Below are positions 11,204-24,262 of a DNA stretch of 64,000 bases, one piece after another. Under the pieces are notes generated by a model that was not told the DNA's origin, made no database searches, and saw only the letters and a program-made list of their open reading frames with translations. Origin of the DNA: Cladorrhinum sp. PSN259 (taxonomy: Eukaryota; Ascomycota; Sordariomycetes; Sordariales; Podosporaceae). The translations under genes were made by a program, and so were the position numbers. The stretch's first letter is position 1. Every line of letters begins with the position of its first letter. The stretch spans positions 1-64,000 of the forward strand of contig MU867100.1 in the NCBI GenBank assembly GCA_033725935.1, in the 5' to 3' direction.

Positions 11204-11515
11204 TTTGAGCCATTTTTTTGTAATTGTTTATAATAAGCGTCAGTTCACTAGCGAATGCTCGGGCCGGCAAAAATGAGAAACATAACGAGAGGGAAAAACC
11301 TCCAAATTTGTATTTGTGTTCGCAAAGCGCGGAACTGCTGCAAGTGTTGTGAAGGTGAAGGGCGAAATAAAAATATACAAGGCGATAAGGGGCAACGCGG
11401 CTGCAGGGCGACAAGATATTTGTGCAATACTGGGAGACTCCATCTAGGCTACACACCTGTCAAATGACCGGCCCTCTCATCCTTAACCTGGCGTGTCGTA
11501 CTCCACCACTGACCG
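11204..11515. other. Convergent spacer between APS kinase and VMA5
   Basis: Two genes converge here, so it holds both 3' ends. No gene or repeat is seen. Confidence 0.5.
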
Positions 11516-12870
11516 CTAAGGGAAGTCAAATTCATAATACACATATGGCGTATACTCGTGGCCTTCACCCACACTCATCCCCGCAGCCGCCATTTCCGAG
11601 GTCAGTGCCGCATCGTCCTTGGTAACATGTCCGTGCTTGTCGCGCCCAAACGCATTTCCACCAAGATATGAGTACGATGAGTCGAGGTTTGACTTGACCT
11701 TCTTGGCCTGCTTGGGGGTAGTCTACTGGAATGTCAACACAAAAGTCCTGCACTTCGGCCACTCACAGACTCAAAAAGACATACCTTGACCAGCGCAGAC
11801 ACAAACTCGAGCGGCAGACCATATCTCAACACCGTCTCAACAAACACACGAAGTGTCATGACGTGAGCCCAAATCATGACACTCTCACTCCACCCTGTCC
11901 GTCCCTGTAGCAATGCCTCCCCCCACACCTTCTTGGTCTCCTTTGAAACCCGCTCAAGCTCGCGCTGTTCCTCTTCTTTGCCGCCTTCAACGTATTTGTA
12001 CTGGCGGGGAGTCCACTTCTGCTCCCTGCATTTTTGCAGGAACTCGGCACTGGTCTTCTTAAATGTTGTGACGGCGAATAATGTGAACTCGTCATCCTGC
12101 GCTACTTGGATAGAAGACCGCGGGACCACCATGGGTGCAATAGTTTCGTAGCTGTGAAGGAAGTCCTTGCGTGCATTTGTCGGAACAACAATGAGGTGCG
12201 TTTCCAAATATTCAGAATCCTGCACGAGCAGTTCAGGATTGACAATTGGGGTAAGGGATTTGGTAGAGAGGTTTCCGCTAATGAGGTCCATTAGCTTCAA
12301 TAAATTTACCAGAGCCTTCGGCATCGTTCGGGCAAACTTACGTCTGTTTCCTCTCAAGGGTTGTAAGATTGGTCTTGGCCGAGTTGTATTGGTTGAACTT
12401 GCCCTTCACATCATTGTCAATGGTCTGCAACTCCCTCTGTAGGTTGTCAACCAGATCTCCCAGGGGCCGATCAACTCGATACCGGACCTTGTCCCACTTG
12501 AAGGAGCGAAGGTAATAATCGGTGGGTTCTGCATAGAGATAGTCAGCTTTGGTGAGCTGAAGGGTCGGTGGCTGTGGCACCTACTATCATTGACAACCCT
12601 ATGCTGCTCTACCTTGGCCTCGTCGCCATCTAGGAGTCCTTTGAGTGAGTCGGCAACCTTGGCGACGGCGGCCTCGCAAGCGCCATTGAGTTTTGCCAGG
12701 TCATCTGCGTGTTGGACCAAGGAGTCGAGGGTGCCGATTTTGAAAGATGGTACGGTAAAAGGCAAGACCTCGCCGTTGTCTCGTCCAACAGTGCCAGCCA
12801 GGGACGTAAGAGGATCGTCGTCAAAGATCCTCAGTGGAAGCGAAACGAGAATGTATTGTGATGGCAGCAT
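11516..12870 (-). CDS. VMA5: V-type proton ATPase subunit C
   Basis: Subunit C of the peripheral V1 sector of the vacuolar H+-ATPase; it links stator stalks to V0 and is released on reversible disassembly. CDS is complement of 11516-11722, 11785-12277, 12342-12528 and 12585-12870 (390 residues, matching fungal Vma5). The N-terminus MLPSQYILVSLPLRIF, the KPTDYYLRSFKWDKVRYR block and the RVFVETVLRYGLPLEFVSAL block are diagnostic. The C-terminus ends in YVYYEFDFP. Each of the three introns (62, 64 and 56 bases) restores the frame, and the second and third rebuild the TGNLS and NDKPTD junctions. A shorter alternative acceptor (CCAG) at the last intron would leave an in-frame TAG and was rejected. 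Confidence 0.95.
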
Positions 12871-14320
12871 GATTGGCTACAGCATGCCTGGAAATGCAAC
12901 GGAGGTCTGCCTGTCTGTTTCGCTCGCTGCGATTGCGGCGGGGTATCTGTATACCGGGTGTTGGGAATCGGGGAGAGGAGGTCGAGGCGGGGCTTATTTC
13001 TCGAGATTGTGTTTATCTAGATGAGTCTGATAAAGATAGGTATTTCTAGCCAGGCAGAGGTGCGTCGCGATTAGAGGGTGCGAATGGTTTCGACGAATGG
13101 AGGTTACAGTTGGTATCAAAAGGATGCTGTTGGAACACACCCGCCTCAACTTGAAGTGGGTTGGAGTGGGAGCTCACCTGGCACCTAAAGGTAGCTGCGG
13201 TGGCCCCTGTCGCGGCCCGCCTTTGGTTTTGAAGATTACGCCACGGTACGTACCCATGGACCTATACTGGTATCTACATAACAGTTCGAGCTCAGTTGAC
13301 ATTTCAATTCTTCATGAACTTGGAAAACGAATACTGGATAACACGTCTGAATTCTGTGCTTACAGCTGTTCATGTCAAGTGTTTTTGGGTAAACGAAGCT
13401 GTGATTCTCATTTCCGGGCAGGTAACTAAGGTTACTCCGTATACATAAAGGTACATCGATGCGGATGCATACCTACGGATAGCTCACTTAGCCTCTGACT
13501 TGGACAAAGCCACCTGGATTGCCGACTGCTCACTGAGAGCACGACAGAAGGGTTCTCGGGGCGCATGACCATCTGGGAGACTCCCGAGCCACGCTCCATT
13601 TTCATCGTCAACTTCATCTGAATCTTCACTCGTGTACGCACATACACTATCCTGCAGAATACCATCGACACCTTTCTTCAATTACCGCCATGTCTGATTG
13701 CAGATTCGTGCACTCGCGGAGCCATTTCCAAGTCCCAATCGCTGCGTCGTAATCGCCAGATCCCGCCATCCATCTGTCACCTTATTATTTTGCTCCACGA
13801 AACCGCGCAGTTGCTGCTGCAATCGCTGCGGGCTGTGTATGTGTGTCACCGCTTCCGCGATTTACCGAGTTTAGAATACCTCGTGTGATTGCACAAACCC
13901 GACCTCGTTCGGCTTCGTCTGCTTGACAATCTCCCACCCACCGTACTCAGACTGTCAACTTCCGGCCATCAGTGGATTGGTCTCCGTGACAGCAAACAAG
14001 GCCCACGCTCAATCCACGGTCGCGACAAGGGACGGGGCTGCTGTGGAGCCGAACTGCTCGTCTTTGGGCCATTGATTGATCCCGATACACCCTCCATACG
14101 CTATCAGTCGAGCATTCATACCCATCTGGAAACATTTTGACCTAGGAACCCTCGAACATGTGGTGATTGCGAAATCCTGCGCGTTGTCCATCCCTTCCCA
14201 GCGATACGTCTCTCCTTCGGAGAGCTTTCTACCCCGCAAAAAAACGATTTAATTCTGCACTGCGTAACTGGGAAGCCTCAAAGAAACGAGGCCTGCGGTT
14301 TTGGAGCCCCGGGCTCCCAA
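12871..14320. other. Divergent spacer with an unresolved small minus-strand ORF cluster
   Basis: Lies between divergent VMA5 and the AT-hook gene. On the minus strand, 13430-13970 holds several short open stretches with protein-like composition in overlapping frames (for example 13484-13681, rich in Asp/Glu then Ala/Ser/Lys). No single splice model with normal fungal introns joins them into a gene with an ATG, so no CDS is called. See findings. Confidence 0.4.
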
Positions 14321-17300
14321 ATGGCGAACAATTCAGGTGGGTTGCCATATCATCCAAGATAGGCATCACGGCTGACTCCCGATGCTTACTTCACTACTTA
14401 TACAGTTGCCGCACCGCTCACCACCTTTACATCAAAATTCAAGATTACGTCAAGCTCAGCACCCAAGAAAGCCCAACCAATGCCGTCCCTTGCGCCGGCC
14501 CAGAGCCAGCCGGCGACAGCAGCATCAGCAAATGCGCCTGCGTTGTCACAGGCTGCTGGATTTGGAGTTCTCACAACTACCGATTCGAATGTCACCGACG
14601 CGTCGAACCCTCACCGAGATGGTCGCATTCGAAACCCTGTGCCCAGCAAGCTCAAAGGCAAGACAGATGGGAGCAAAGGAAATTTCAGTGTCATGCACAT
14701 GGACGTTGCAGGAAGGACTGAAGCTACAGAACGTGACGCCGAAGCGAAGCGAACGAGCGAAAGCACCGAGTTGGCCGCCAAACGCGCCTTTGAGAATGGC
14801 TACATTGCCCACCGGAGAAGCAGATTTGTACAGGTTCCCGAGGACAATGCGCCCATGGTGATTCCGAAGAATTTCGTTCCTGCAGCAAGACCGGCAAGAA
14901 CATCGACACCCACCACATCCGCTCCGCTGCAACCAACCCGCTTGACACCCCTGAGCCCCGAGGAGACAAAGTCAGAGCAAGCCAGACTCTTGACTCTCCT
15001 TCGAAGCTTGCATCCTGTTCTTGTGGTCGATCAGATATGTAAAGCGCTGGCGTTTTTTGGTGGCATTCCCGGCGCATTACCACCAGCAGACGGCGTATTC
15101 CCGCCCAGTGCCGAGTCGAATGGATCTGGAAGTCTCTTCGTGGGTTGGATTGCAGAAATATTCCCCAAATTGGGCGGGAATGGTGTTCCAGGGCAGGAGA
15201 GCGCAATAACCCCAACGCAACAACCCAGAAGTGCACCACCACCAGCGGCGTCGGCTGCGGCTGCGGCAGCAGTACCGACTATAGGGCAAAGGAAGCGAGG
15301 ACGACCAAGAGGTAGCAAAGGCACCAAACCTCGTGTGGACAAAGGCATCAAGAAGGGACCTCTTAATAAGAACGGCTTAGCTCCGGGACAGCAGCGGCAG
15401 CCTAGTGGTGATAACGGCGGCGGCGGTGATGCTGGGGATGAGAGCTGGGTTGATGTGGATGATGATGCCATGGAACCCTCGGACGATGTTGACGCAAATG
15501 TTTTGCTCTTAGCACAGGCAAACACACCCCAGCCACAGTATGAGGGTGTCCTCCAGCCTTCTAGGCCATCTCTTCAGCCTGTCAGCACCCCAGCGCGGAC
15601 AGCATTGCCCGGAATTTCCCCCGGCCCTCCTTCGTCGGTTGATTTGACAGCGAGTGCGAAGAAAAGGGGCCGACCCAAAGGCTCGAAAAACCGCCCTAGG
15701 GACTCGGCCGCCGATTCCTTGAATAGTCAGGTTCCCCAACAGCAACCCCAGGCATTCTCACAGCCGCCACCCTCGCAACCAGCACAGATGTCCCAAATAT
15801 CACAGGACAGTCCCAGCTTGCTGCAAAGGCAGTCGTTTACAGCTGTCAACAGCGTCCCTACATCCTCACCTGCTTCAGCCAAAAAGGTCAAAAAGGCCGC
15901 AGGGAACAAGCAACGACCCCAAGGGCAATCTACGCAGATTACGTTGGGTCCTGTGTCGCGAACCGGAGCTACGAGTTTGAACTCAATAAATGTTGCTTCC
16001 GCACAACCAGCAGCTACACTGGCTACAGCCAGCCAAAATGGCCAGACCAATGTTCAGCAGACCTCCAAAGTGCTGCCCATTGCCCAGGCGCAAGTTCTAA
16101 CACTTCCAACCCCTCCAACTGCTAGTCCATCATTATCAAATCCTGCGACTACAGGTGGAGGACAAAGGCGCAAAAGAAAGGCTGGAAAGGAATCAGCCCC
16201 TCTGCAAGGACTCGCTACTAACGGTCCTAGTATAACGAGTGCCTCGCCTCAAGTGAACGGCCTCACTCTGCCGACACCTCCAGGCAATACCGGGCCAATG
16301 TCTGTTCCAGCTACAACAGCAACGGCAACTTCTACCACTAGCAACATTCCTCCAGCCAAGCGCCAACGTAAAAACAAAAATGCCAAGCCATCAGGTCACC
16401 AGTCAAACAATACAACAGATGGCACCCTCTCCCAGGTCTCCGCACCCCCAACGATTCAAAACTCAAGTTCCGAGGCTGGTGCCGCATCTACCCTGAACGT
16501 TCTCCAGAGGCCGGAACAACCACAAGTGTCGCCATCTCTGGCCAGTGAGGCGACCATGCCTTCAATGTCATCATTGCACTCGCCGCAACAAACTCACTTT
16601 GAGGTGCAATCGCCGACTATGGAGAACTATGAGGCCCAGCTTCAAGCGCAGTTGGAACAACAGACAGAACTTGAATCACAACCCGTAACACACTATAGCC
16701 GTTTCGATTCGACTCAATCCATGGCAAGTCGGCATCAGCAGCAGCAGCAGCAGCGGCATCAGCAGGCACAATTCCAACCGATACAACAGCAGCAGCAGCC
16801 ATCTCAACAGACCCAACAGCAGCATCAACAACCGCAGAAGCAACAGAAACAACAACATGCCTCATCACACAGCAAATCGCCCAGCATCCAGTCGACAAAG
16901 TCACAATCCTCAACACCTCTTCTGAACGCACAACAACAGACGAGGAATTCTTATTCCCAGTACCAGTATACTCAGCCACCACAAACACAACAAAGTTATA
17001 GCTCCTCGCAAACACCGCAAACATCATCATCATCTTCATCATCCTCTCAGCAGCAGCAGTCACAGTTTGTAGGTCAGCAACAGCATGGGCAGGGATCACA
17101 AGCATCTTCAGCACAGCAATATCCAACAAATGTGGCTCAGTCTCAGTCCCAGCCCCAGCAGTATTCTTCCACCCAGCAGTCTTACGGAAGCACCCAACAG
17201 CAATATTCAAATGGCCAACAGCAGCAGCAAGCCCCCCAGCAACGTTTTCAGCAGCAGCTGACCACTTCCTCAGCAAGCACGACGCCATACCCAACGCACC

Positions 17301-17812
17301 AATCCCCACAATTCGGTACTGCAACAAGCAACAGCTATAATGCCACTACCGATGGCACATACAGGAGTCCAATTACGTCCTTGGGTGCCTCCTCGTATAA
17401 CCAGCGCAGTCAGTCTGGGACACCGTCAACTGCGGCTCCCCCTTTTCGTGCAAACAGTGGACACAGTTTATCACACCACTCTCCATCGTACAGCACGGCC
17501 ACCAATACCGTGCAACCACAACAACGATCCTCCAGTACCAGTCACAATACTACGCAAAGCATGCAGGGAATATCTGGTACGATGCAGACGTTTACAGGCA
17601 GCACAGGCGCTGACTGGATGTTCGATCCGGGCCATTTGGATACCTCTGGCCAGCAAGCAGCCATGGGCCTAGGAAACACCAGCTACGGTTTGGGTACAAC
17701 GAGTGTACGGACACCCAACAATGCTGGCTCCGCCTTCAACACCGGTCTTGCGAACTTTGACGCTTCTAGTCTAGGTGGCAATGACCGATATTACAATGTT
17801 GGGCGACGTTAA
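14321..17812 (+). CDS. Large glutamine-rich AT-hook protein
   Basis: Probable nuclear chromatin or transcription factor; the exact role is unknown. CDS joins 14321-14336 and 14406-17812 (1140 residues). The 16-base first exon and 69-base intron extend the protein by 30 residues in frame beyond the ATG at 14480. Two AT-hooks are visible: KRGRPRGSKG near residue 301 and KKRGRPKGSKN near residue 424. Each has the minor-groove GRP core. From about residue 780 to 965 there are long polyGln runs mixed with His, Ser and Pro, and the rest is mostly low complexity. The only non-repetitive block is near residues 190-260 (LHPVLVVDQICKALAFFGGI). The architecture fits a scaffold or coactivator with disordered tails. 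Confidence 0.85.
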
Positions 17813-17995
17813 ATCTCACGCAATGGAAATGTTGGGTCGAAATTCCGGGATTAGCGCTTTATAAAATATCTTGCGTAACGTTGGGTGCATTATTTTTCTT
17901 ATCCAGTTTCACTTGGGGTTTGAAGGTTTGGGCAGCATTTTCAAGGGCATTCAGCATCTGGGCTGGTGATGATTATTATCATTTTATTTTTATAT

Positions 17996-18026
<31 letters not shown>

Positions 18027-19097
18027 GGGGGGGGGGGGATTTCATGTCTTATCCTGGAGGAACAAGGAACTAGCTGGCCGAGGTCCCAGTCAGTTCCAAA
18101 AGCTAGGAGTATATGGAAGGCCAAAATGGATTGTAACGTGATTGACATGAGGCATCCCACTCACACATTTGGTAGCATACTTGTCCTTTCTTTTTGAAAT
18201 TATCCCGAAGGGCCATGAAGTGGATGTGGTATGAATAGATGATTAGCTTTTACTGGGCGGCCCTGAATTCGCTTGTTTTCTCTAATAATCTTGACCCGAG
18301 CAACTTTGGATTTTTGCGATCGCTTTGAATAGCTCCCAACCAATGTGCGAGTTATGGTTATACCCCGATCTTTAAAATGGAAATACATTTGATATCTTAA
18401 CCCTATAAGCGTTACCCATAGAGGATTATCAATATGATCATAGGACACGAAGCACATTCAAGGCTCATCTTTGTAGCTGTGACCGCTGGGTATGTTCCCA
18501 TGCAGTAGTAAACTTCAAATACACAAGAAATATAAAAAGGGAGGTTGACTCTCGAGGACCTAAAAATATTTACACAGATGCGCACCACAGATACATGTGG
18601 GTGGACTTTCCGACAAGAAAATAAGAACAAGAAAGAAGAAAAAAAACAAGCAAAAGTTGGTATAATACCGAGGTATAGAAACCCCCCCGAGTGCGGCCCC
18701 CCCTTCCTAAAAAAAAACCACAACAATAATAAAATCAGACAAAAAAAAAGCGCTAATATGCTGCTGTACACCGTGGCTCATAATGCCTCGACTCTTTGCG
18801 CCGAGTGAAACCAATAGTTTGGGATAGACTCGCCAGTGTAAAGACAAATATAAGGAAAGTAGCAAAACGCCCGTAAATGCTTTTCTGAGAAACCGTTGAC
18901 TGACAAAGAAGACAAGCTTGGTGCTTGATGGTGATGGTAATGGATGTCGTTGTTGGTGGTAGTGCTGTCATAACTGTGTGACGAGCTAAATGTGTATTGT
19001 GTATTGCGTGTGCAAGGAAAAGGGCAAAAAATCCTCTCTAGTGGTCGATGATGCCGTGCAAGATCATTATTGCGTATGTGCTAAGCCTTCCCCCTTT
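17813..19097. other. Convergent spacer, 1.3 kb, with AT and poly(T)-poly(G) tract
   Basis: Lies between two converging genes. At 17996-18038 a run of AT dinucleotides passes into eight T and then twelve G. Short open frames on both strands look like noise. No RNA gene recognised. Confidence 0.5.
17996..18038 (+). repeat. (AT)n-T8-G12 tract
   Basis: An AT dinucleotide array, then T8, then G12, about 185 bases after the AT-hook gene stop codon. The G run could form a G-quadruplex with neighbouring copies or on its own in RNA. Similar T-then-G tracts occur at 25479-25508 and 48432-48452. Confidence 0.85.
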
Positions 19098-20720
19098 TCA
19101 CTCATCCGGATCTTCTTCTATCATATCCAGATTTGGCCTAAGGGATTCTGACGCAACAGTGCCATATAGCCACTGATCTTCGTCCTCGATCCCATCATCG
19201 CGAATTAGTTCGGTGAAAATCTGGGCGTTTCGTCGAATATCGGACGGCCGCTCAACAATTTTCCGATCCAAGATCAATGCCTCAGCAGTGTCGCACCATA
19301 TCCTTTGAAGCACTGGAAGGTCTGAAAAGATCATTTTCAACTCGTCCTTGTGCATTGAGCCCATGGGCATTCCAGCGGCGAGACTTGTGTGGAATACAAA
19401 ACTCTCTGTCTGCTTGCCCTTGGCGACGCCGGAGTCGTTGGATCCAAGATAGTTATCGCTCGTGGCCCAGTTCGTCTTTCCGACTGCAAGCGAAGACTTT
19501 TTACGCTTCAGTCCTCCCATAATCCCTCGTCGCTTCTTTGCTGGCTCCGGTTCGGCGACTTGACGTGTGAGCGAGTTATACCAGCTGTCAACTGCCAATC
19601 GTCGTGTATTGTAGCCCTTGACCTCCCAAATCCTTTCCACCTCCCGCAGGCCGCCTACGCAGAGAACAGCCACATGGACGTCATCAGGTGGCTTCTCCCG
19701 CAGATAACCCCTCAAGGATCGCTCGACACGACCGACATAGGACGGTGGCCTTAACCGTCGCATAAAGGACGATATCACTAGCGGAAAGGCTTCGTGCACA
19801 CGAAGAAGCGTCCGGTCGTCGTACATACTCATGATTTCTTTTTCGATGGGATTAATCGTAAATGGTGTTTTTGAAAGCCCGACCCCATCATGCTCGGCGA
19901 GATACTTAAGGTGAAGTTTTCGGTAGGTTTCGAAGAAGTGAAAGACGGTGAACAGCACTGGTATCAGACGGCGTCGCATCCGCTCCCTTTGCGGCGCAAA
20001 TTCCCTCCTCTTCTCCTCGGTATTTCTGAGAAACAGCTCCTTTGAAATCCATTCGCACATCAGATGAGCCAGCTTGGCAGCGACATGTAACCGATGCCAT
20101 ATCCCACACAAATAATGAAAGTTCAACGCTACGCCACGAGGGACGGGATAAAGTCGTTTCGCATACGCAGGCACGTGATGGTCCAGGTGATATCGTGCGA
20201 TGGGGACTTCATTGAGTGACACGAGAGCGTGCATTGATCTCGATGCCAGGCGGAGATTGAGCACATCCGAGAGCGGCAGAGAGGCGATGATCTCTACTTG
20301 CAATTCATTTGGAAGGGCAGTAAAGAGCTGATCGAATGGAACACTGCCGTCGAGGGTCAGCTTGAACGGGGCAAACGGGCTACGAACACGAATGCCTGGT
20401 ACTCACCTCTGCTTCGTCGTCGACTCTGCAGTCGACGTGCGTCGTTCTAGTTGCTCGGTGCTGTAAGATGGTGTCGTTATTGGCGTGATAGTTTTGGCGT
20501 GTTGAAATTTTGATCTCAAGAATCCAAACCCTTTCTTCTCCGTCCTTTTCTGCTCAGCCGGTTTTGCACCCTCTCCGCCAACACTGGAACCCCGGATCGG
20601 TAATATGAAGGGGGATTGTGAAATGTCGGAAACGGGCGCAGGCGGAACATTGGATTGGGACTGGTTTAGCTTATCGATGAATGTGTCCGAACCGAATTCG
20701 GTTTGATGCAAGTGGTCCAT
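19098..20720 (-). CDS. F-box domain protein, uncharacterised
   Basis: Likely a substrate-recognition subunit of an SCF ubiquitin ligase. CDS is complement of 19098-20343 and 20407-20720 (519 residues); the 63-base intron begins GTGAGT and ends GCAG and rebuilds a Ser codon. The first 104 residues are low complexity with Ser/Thr and basic patches. Immediately after the intron comes an F-box (FDQLFTALPNELQVEIIASL, then LPLSDVLNLRLASRSMHAL) at about residues 108-150, which would bind Skp1. The remainder is helical and contains no recognised repeat such as WD40 or LRR. A basic patch (AKKRRGIMGGLKRKKS) is near residue 375, and the C-terminus is acidic. The target is unknown. Confidence 0.85.
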
Positions 20721-22230
20721 CTTGACGGTTGTTCGTCGGCGGTGCCGCCGCGGAGGCTAGAAAAGCAAACCCAATGGGATCCAGTGCACCATAGGTTGCC
20801 AGCCAACCGTCTCCTCTTGGTTTTATCGCGACAATCGGGAAGAGACAGGTGATGTGTTAATATCGACGACAAGCAAGACCAACCGCAGCTCACTCATATT
20901 GGGGCATCGGCAGACGTTGTGGACGGCGACGAGTGGGGGGGAGAAGCGCGGCGCTCCAGGCGAGGCCTGCGGTGAGAACCGTATATTATCGTCAGTCGTT
21001 TGACGTGAGCGAATGTTGGCGCGTGGGGTCTTTCTGCTGCTTTCTCTCTCTATTCAAACCTCCTCCTCCTTCCTGCTTCGGCCGCTCGTCCTTTCGTTTT
21101 CGAGTCTTTAAGCCGCGCACAGATACTACAACATCAAGAAGATGTGTTGCCGAATTCGATGATGATTATGATGCCAGGAGAAAACTCAATTCCCTTTCCT
21201 CCGACCTAGAAAGTCAATCCAGGCGACAAGTCAAATCAACTTTGTCGGAAACGAGGGTCGCGAAGCCGAAGGTGTTTCTTGGATCAAGGGAAGAAAGAGT
21301 CGACGACAAAAAAAAACGGTAAGTGACCGGTAGGAAAGGACAGGACGGGATAGGATGGGGGCGTTGTGGGCGGACTGGGGGAGGGAGGGAGATCGAGGCC
21401 CTGTTTGGGAAGAGTGGGGGGCGTGTAATCAATCCCGCTTGCAAAAGTGAAAAGTGTCGATTCGAATTGTTCTTCTCGGCGAGAAAAGGGTTATCGGTCG
21501 ACTCGGTCGGTTTCGACGGGAAGGATGGAGAATGGGGCAAATGGAGAATCATCCAGCCTGGGGAGATGGGGTTCGTCCCGGGACGGAAGGCGTGGATGTC
21601 TGGATGGTGAAGGTTTCCAGCCAGAGTTGGGTTGGCAATGGGGACCATGGTCCACACGGCGGTTTGGCCGGCCTAATAGTGGAGAGAGATGCTGGAGCCG
21701 GGGCTCAGATGGGACCAGTCTCCGTGTTTAGTGAGGGCCCGTCAGCTGTGGACCTGCACCAAGACGGGACAATCGCGGGGAACGCTGGTACCCTGCTATC
21801 AATGATTAAAGGTGACTGCTCCCGTAGGTTTCACTCAGAACACTCAGCAACCCCGTCCCAATCGGGCCTGTTCAGGGACTGTGTCCTGGGGCCGGGAAAG
21901 GGCCTTGGGGGCCACCCTCCCACACTGGTAAAAAGTCGTCGCGACTTGGGCAGGGCCCATGTCAGATAGCCGGCGATTTACTCGGGCTGCACTTTACCGT
22001 TGCACATGTGCATAGGCACCACCAGCTAGGGGGGCATGTCTAACACTTGTGGCCTTTTACCCGGTAGCGCTACTCCATGCAGCTTGGCAGCATTGCTCTG
22101 CAGGTCGATGGGAACGTCGCAATTTAGCCGCGTCCAATCACAGATATTCAAGAAACACCGCAAAGACGGGGAGCTGTTTTGTTCTTCTTGCCTTGCCCAT
22201 CTCATCACCGACCCACCGTGCATCTCAATC

Positions 22231-22257
22231 TCATCATCATCATCATCATCATCATCA
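22231..22257 (+). repeat. (TCA)9 trinucleotide microsatellite
   Basis: Nine consecutive TCA units in a gene-free stretch. No coding context is seen. Confidence 0.85.
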
Positions 22258-23879
22258 TTCACTGTATCCCATCAACCCTCATTTGAACCTCATTGTTTAC
22301 CCACTAACCAATCAACCGATCAATCAATCAGTCGTGCGACGATGCCTTTGTCTTTGTAAACGGATTCGCACACGTGGGACATTTGAACATCCAGAAGAGA
22401 GGTCTAGAAGCTGAGACATCCAGAGCAGACCATGTAGATCTCTCGCTTGTAACTTCCTGTTCTCATCATTTTGTCTTGGATTCTTTGTTATTTTTGACAT
22501 TCCTCGACCCCAAGAAGTAATTTCTCCTGGCTGGCAATCCCGCTGATCGTCGCTGGCTGAATCTCCAGGGAAAAACAACATCGCACAGAAGCGCGCTGCT
22601 TCATATCTATTATGAAGGACCCTTCTTCGCCGTCGGCAGTTGAGATTCTCTTGATGGAACAAACCACAAAAACGGTCGCGGCTTGCAGACACAGGGAGGG
22701 AGGGAGGAGAGAGGTCCTTTGGGTGACGCCATGTTCCATCTTCGGCACGAATCAGAGGATGTGTATCCCCAAAACAGCAATTTAGCCGCGCCTAACACGA
22801 CATGTGTGTTCGTAGAAGGCAACCCATAGGGGTCAAACTGTCGAGTGTGGGCGGCCCTACTCCGGCCGTTTTTGCATGTCGTCCTCTCGGGCCCGGATCT
22901 CGGCGATTTGGTGACCAGAATGGTGGTTGTCGATGTGTCGTTGATTGAAAGACGCCGTGATCCGTGTTCCGAGAACACCACTTCGGCCGAGTCGAGGGCC
23001 TCTGTGTCGTTCAAAAAGCAGCCACATCCCCCCTTGCCCGACCAATCTTGCTTTTGATCTGATTCATCTAGCATCTGCCATCTACCGCTGCGCGGTATGA
23101 GTCCGAGACACGCGGTATACCCGGGCCGGACGTATGGGACACCATAGTATATACCTGCCTCTCACCTTCTGCGCTCTTTCTCTTTCACCTCACACCTTGC
23201 TCGACACCGAGGCAGAATCTCTCACCGCCCTTGCCACATCCGACTTGGGTTCACGGATTCCCCTCCCCAGATTGTGTGTATTCCATGCCAAGCGATACCC
23301 ATCTATTTTTGGCAACATCAAGGTGCCAGTGCCCCTCATTGTGTGTCGACTCTCTTGCCCCTCGGCCGAGGCCCCTTCTCTTTCTACGGATGTGTTTCTC
23401 ATTGTCTTGGATTGGTAGCTCTGATGGTAGAAGATATGGTACAAGGTTGACGGGGGTAACATTTGTCCCAGATTGGAATAATGATCCAAACTTCTTCTGC
23501 TGGGTAGGAGGGCCAAGTCAGGGTGTTTTCTACAACGCATTCGCATTGGTTCGTGCAAAATGGTATCGATTTTAATGCCGAATCCATACCAGTACCGTAG
23601 GTGACGAGTCGAGAATTGGGGGCAGGGAGCCTCTTCTGTTCTTTTTTTTCCCTCCTTCCCGCTTCCTGCTTCTCTTGCTCGCCCTCGCATCCATCTTCTC
23701 CCCATCATCTCGGCAAGACAGTATCCCCGTCGCGAATGGTGCTTTGCACGTCTAGGCATTGCTGCTCTCTTGGTTCAGCTTCTCCATTTTAGCCTACGCC
23801 CGTCTATGCAACTCAGTTTTTGTTTCCCCTTGTCGTCTGGCCCGTGTGTGTCGTCAATTCCTACCCCTCAGCACCTTAT

Positions 23880-23957
23880 CCACGACCACACGCACATAGA
23901 CACGCACGCACACATCAAACCACACACACACACACATACATACACACACATACACCA
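23880..23957 (+). repeat. Imperfect CA-rich dinucleotide repeat
   Basis: Interrupted CACACA and TACACA units, some 300 bases upstream of the ATG at 24263, in a presumed leader or promoter region. Confidence 0.7.
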
Positions 23958-24262
23958 CTCCTGTCGATACAGAGACGGACTAGTCAAGACCCCCACAGCC
24001 TGTACCTGCCTATTGTTGCTACTGCTGATACTGCTGGAGTTGTATGTATGTGATACGGTGCCACGCAGCAGGCTCGAATCCTTCGTTTGCCTGAGCTGCC
24101 GGAAATACGGCCGAGACGAGACAAGCAATTCTGGTTGGATGCTCGCCCCCCGCATCTGACTAGGTAGCTTTCTTTCGATATCTTTTTTTTTCTCTGTGTT
24201 TTCTTAAAATACATAAAACCCGGGAGCTAGGTATAGCTGCCGCTACTGCTCCGGCAGCATCA

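Larger units (their letters stand above)
20721..24262. other. 3.5 kb stretch without a convincing gene
   Basis: Between the divergent F-box gene and the 350-residue protein gene. Open frames here (for example 21454-21969) begin without a normal ATG context, have skewed composition and no recognisable family, and no pair of exons could be joined. It includes a TCA trinucleotide array at 22231-22257 and CA-rich repeats at 23880-23957. Pyrimidine-rich leader-like sequence precedes 24263. A long 5' leader, a non-coding RNA or a missed short gene are all possible. Confidence 0.45.

Noticed and set aside
16617..17327. 236-residue ORF antisense to the AT-hook gene
   Set aside because: It is the mirror of CAG-rich polyglutamine codons. 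No family or independent start context supports it.
21454..21969. 171-residue ORF in the 3.5 kb gene-sparse interval
   Set aside because: No ATG at its start, Gly/Arg-rich low-information composition, and no splice partners found.
24040..24100. tRNA-like B-box pattern (GCTCGAATCC)
   Set aside because: No matching A box or cloverleaf arms could be built around it.
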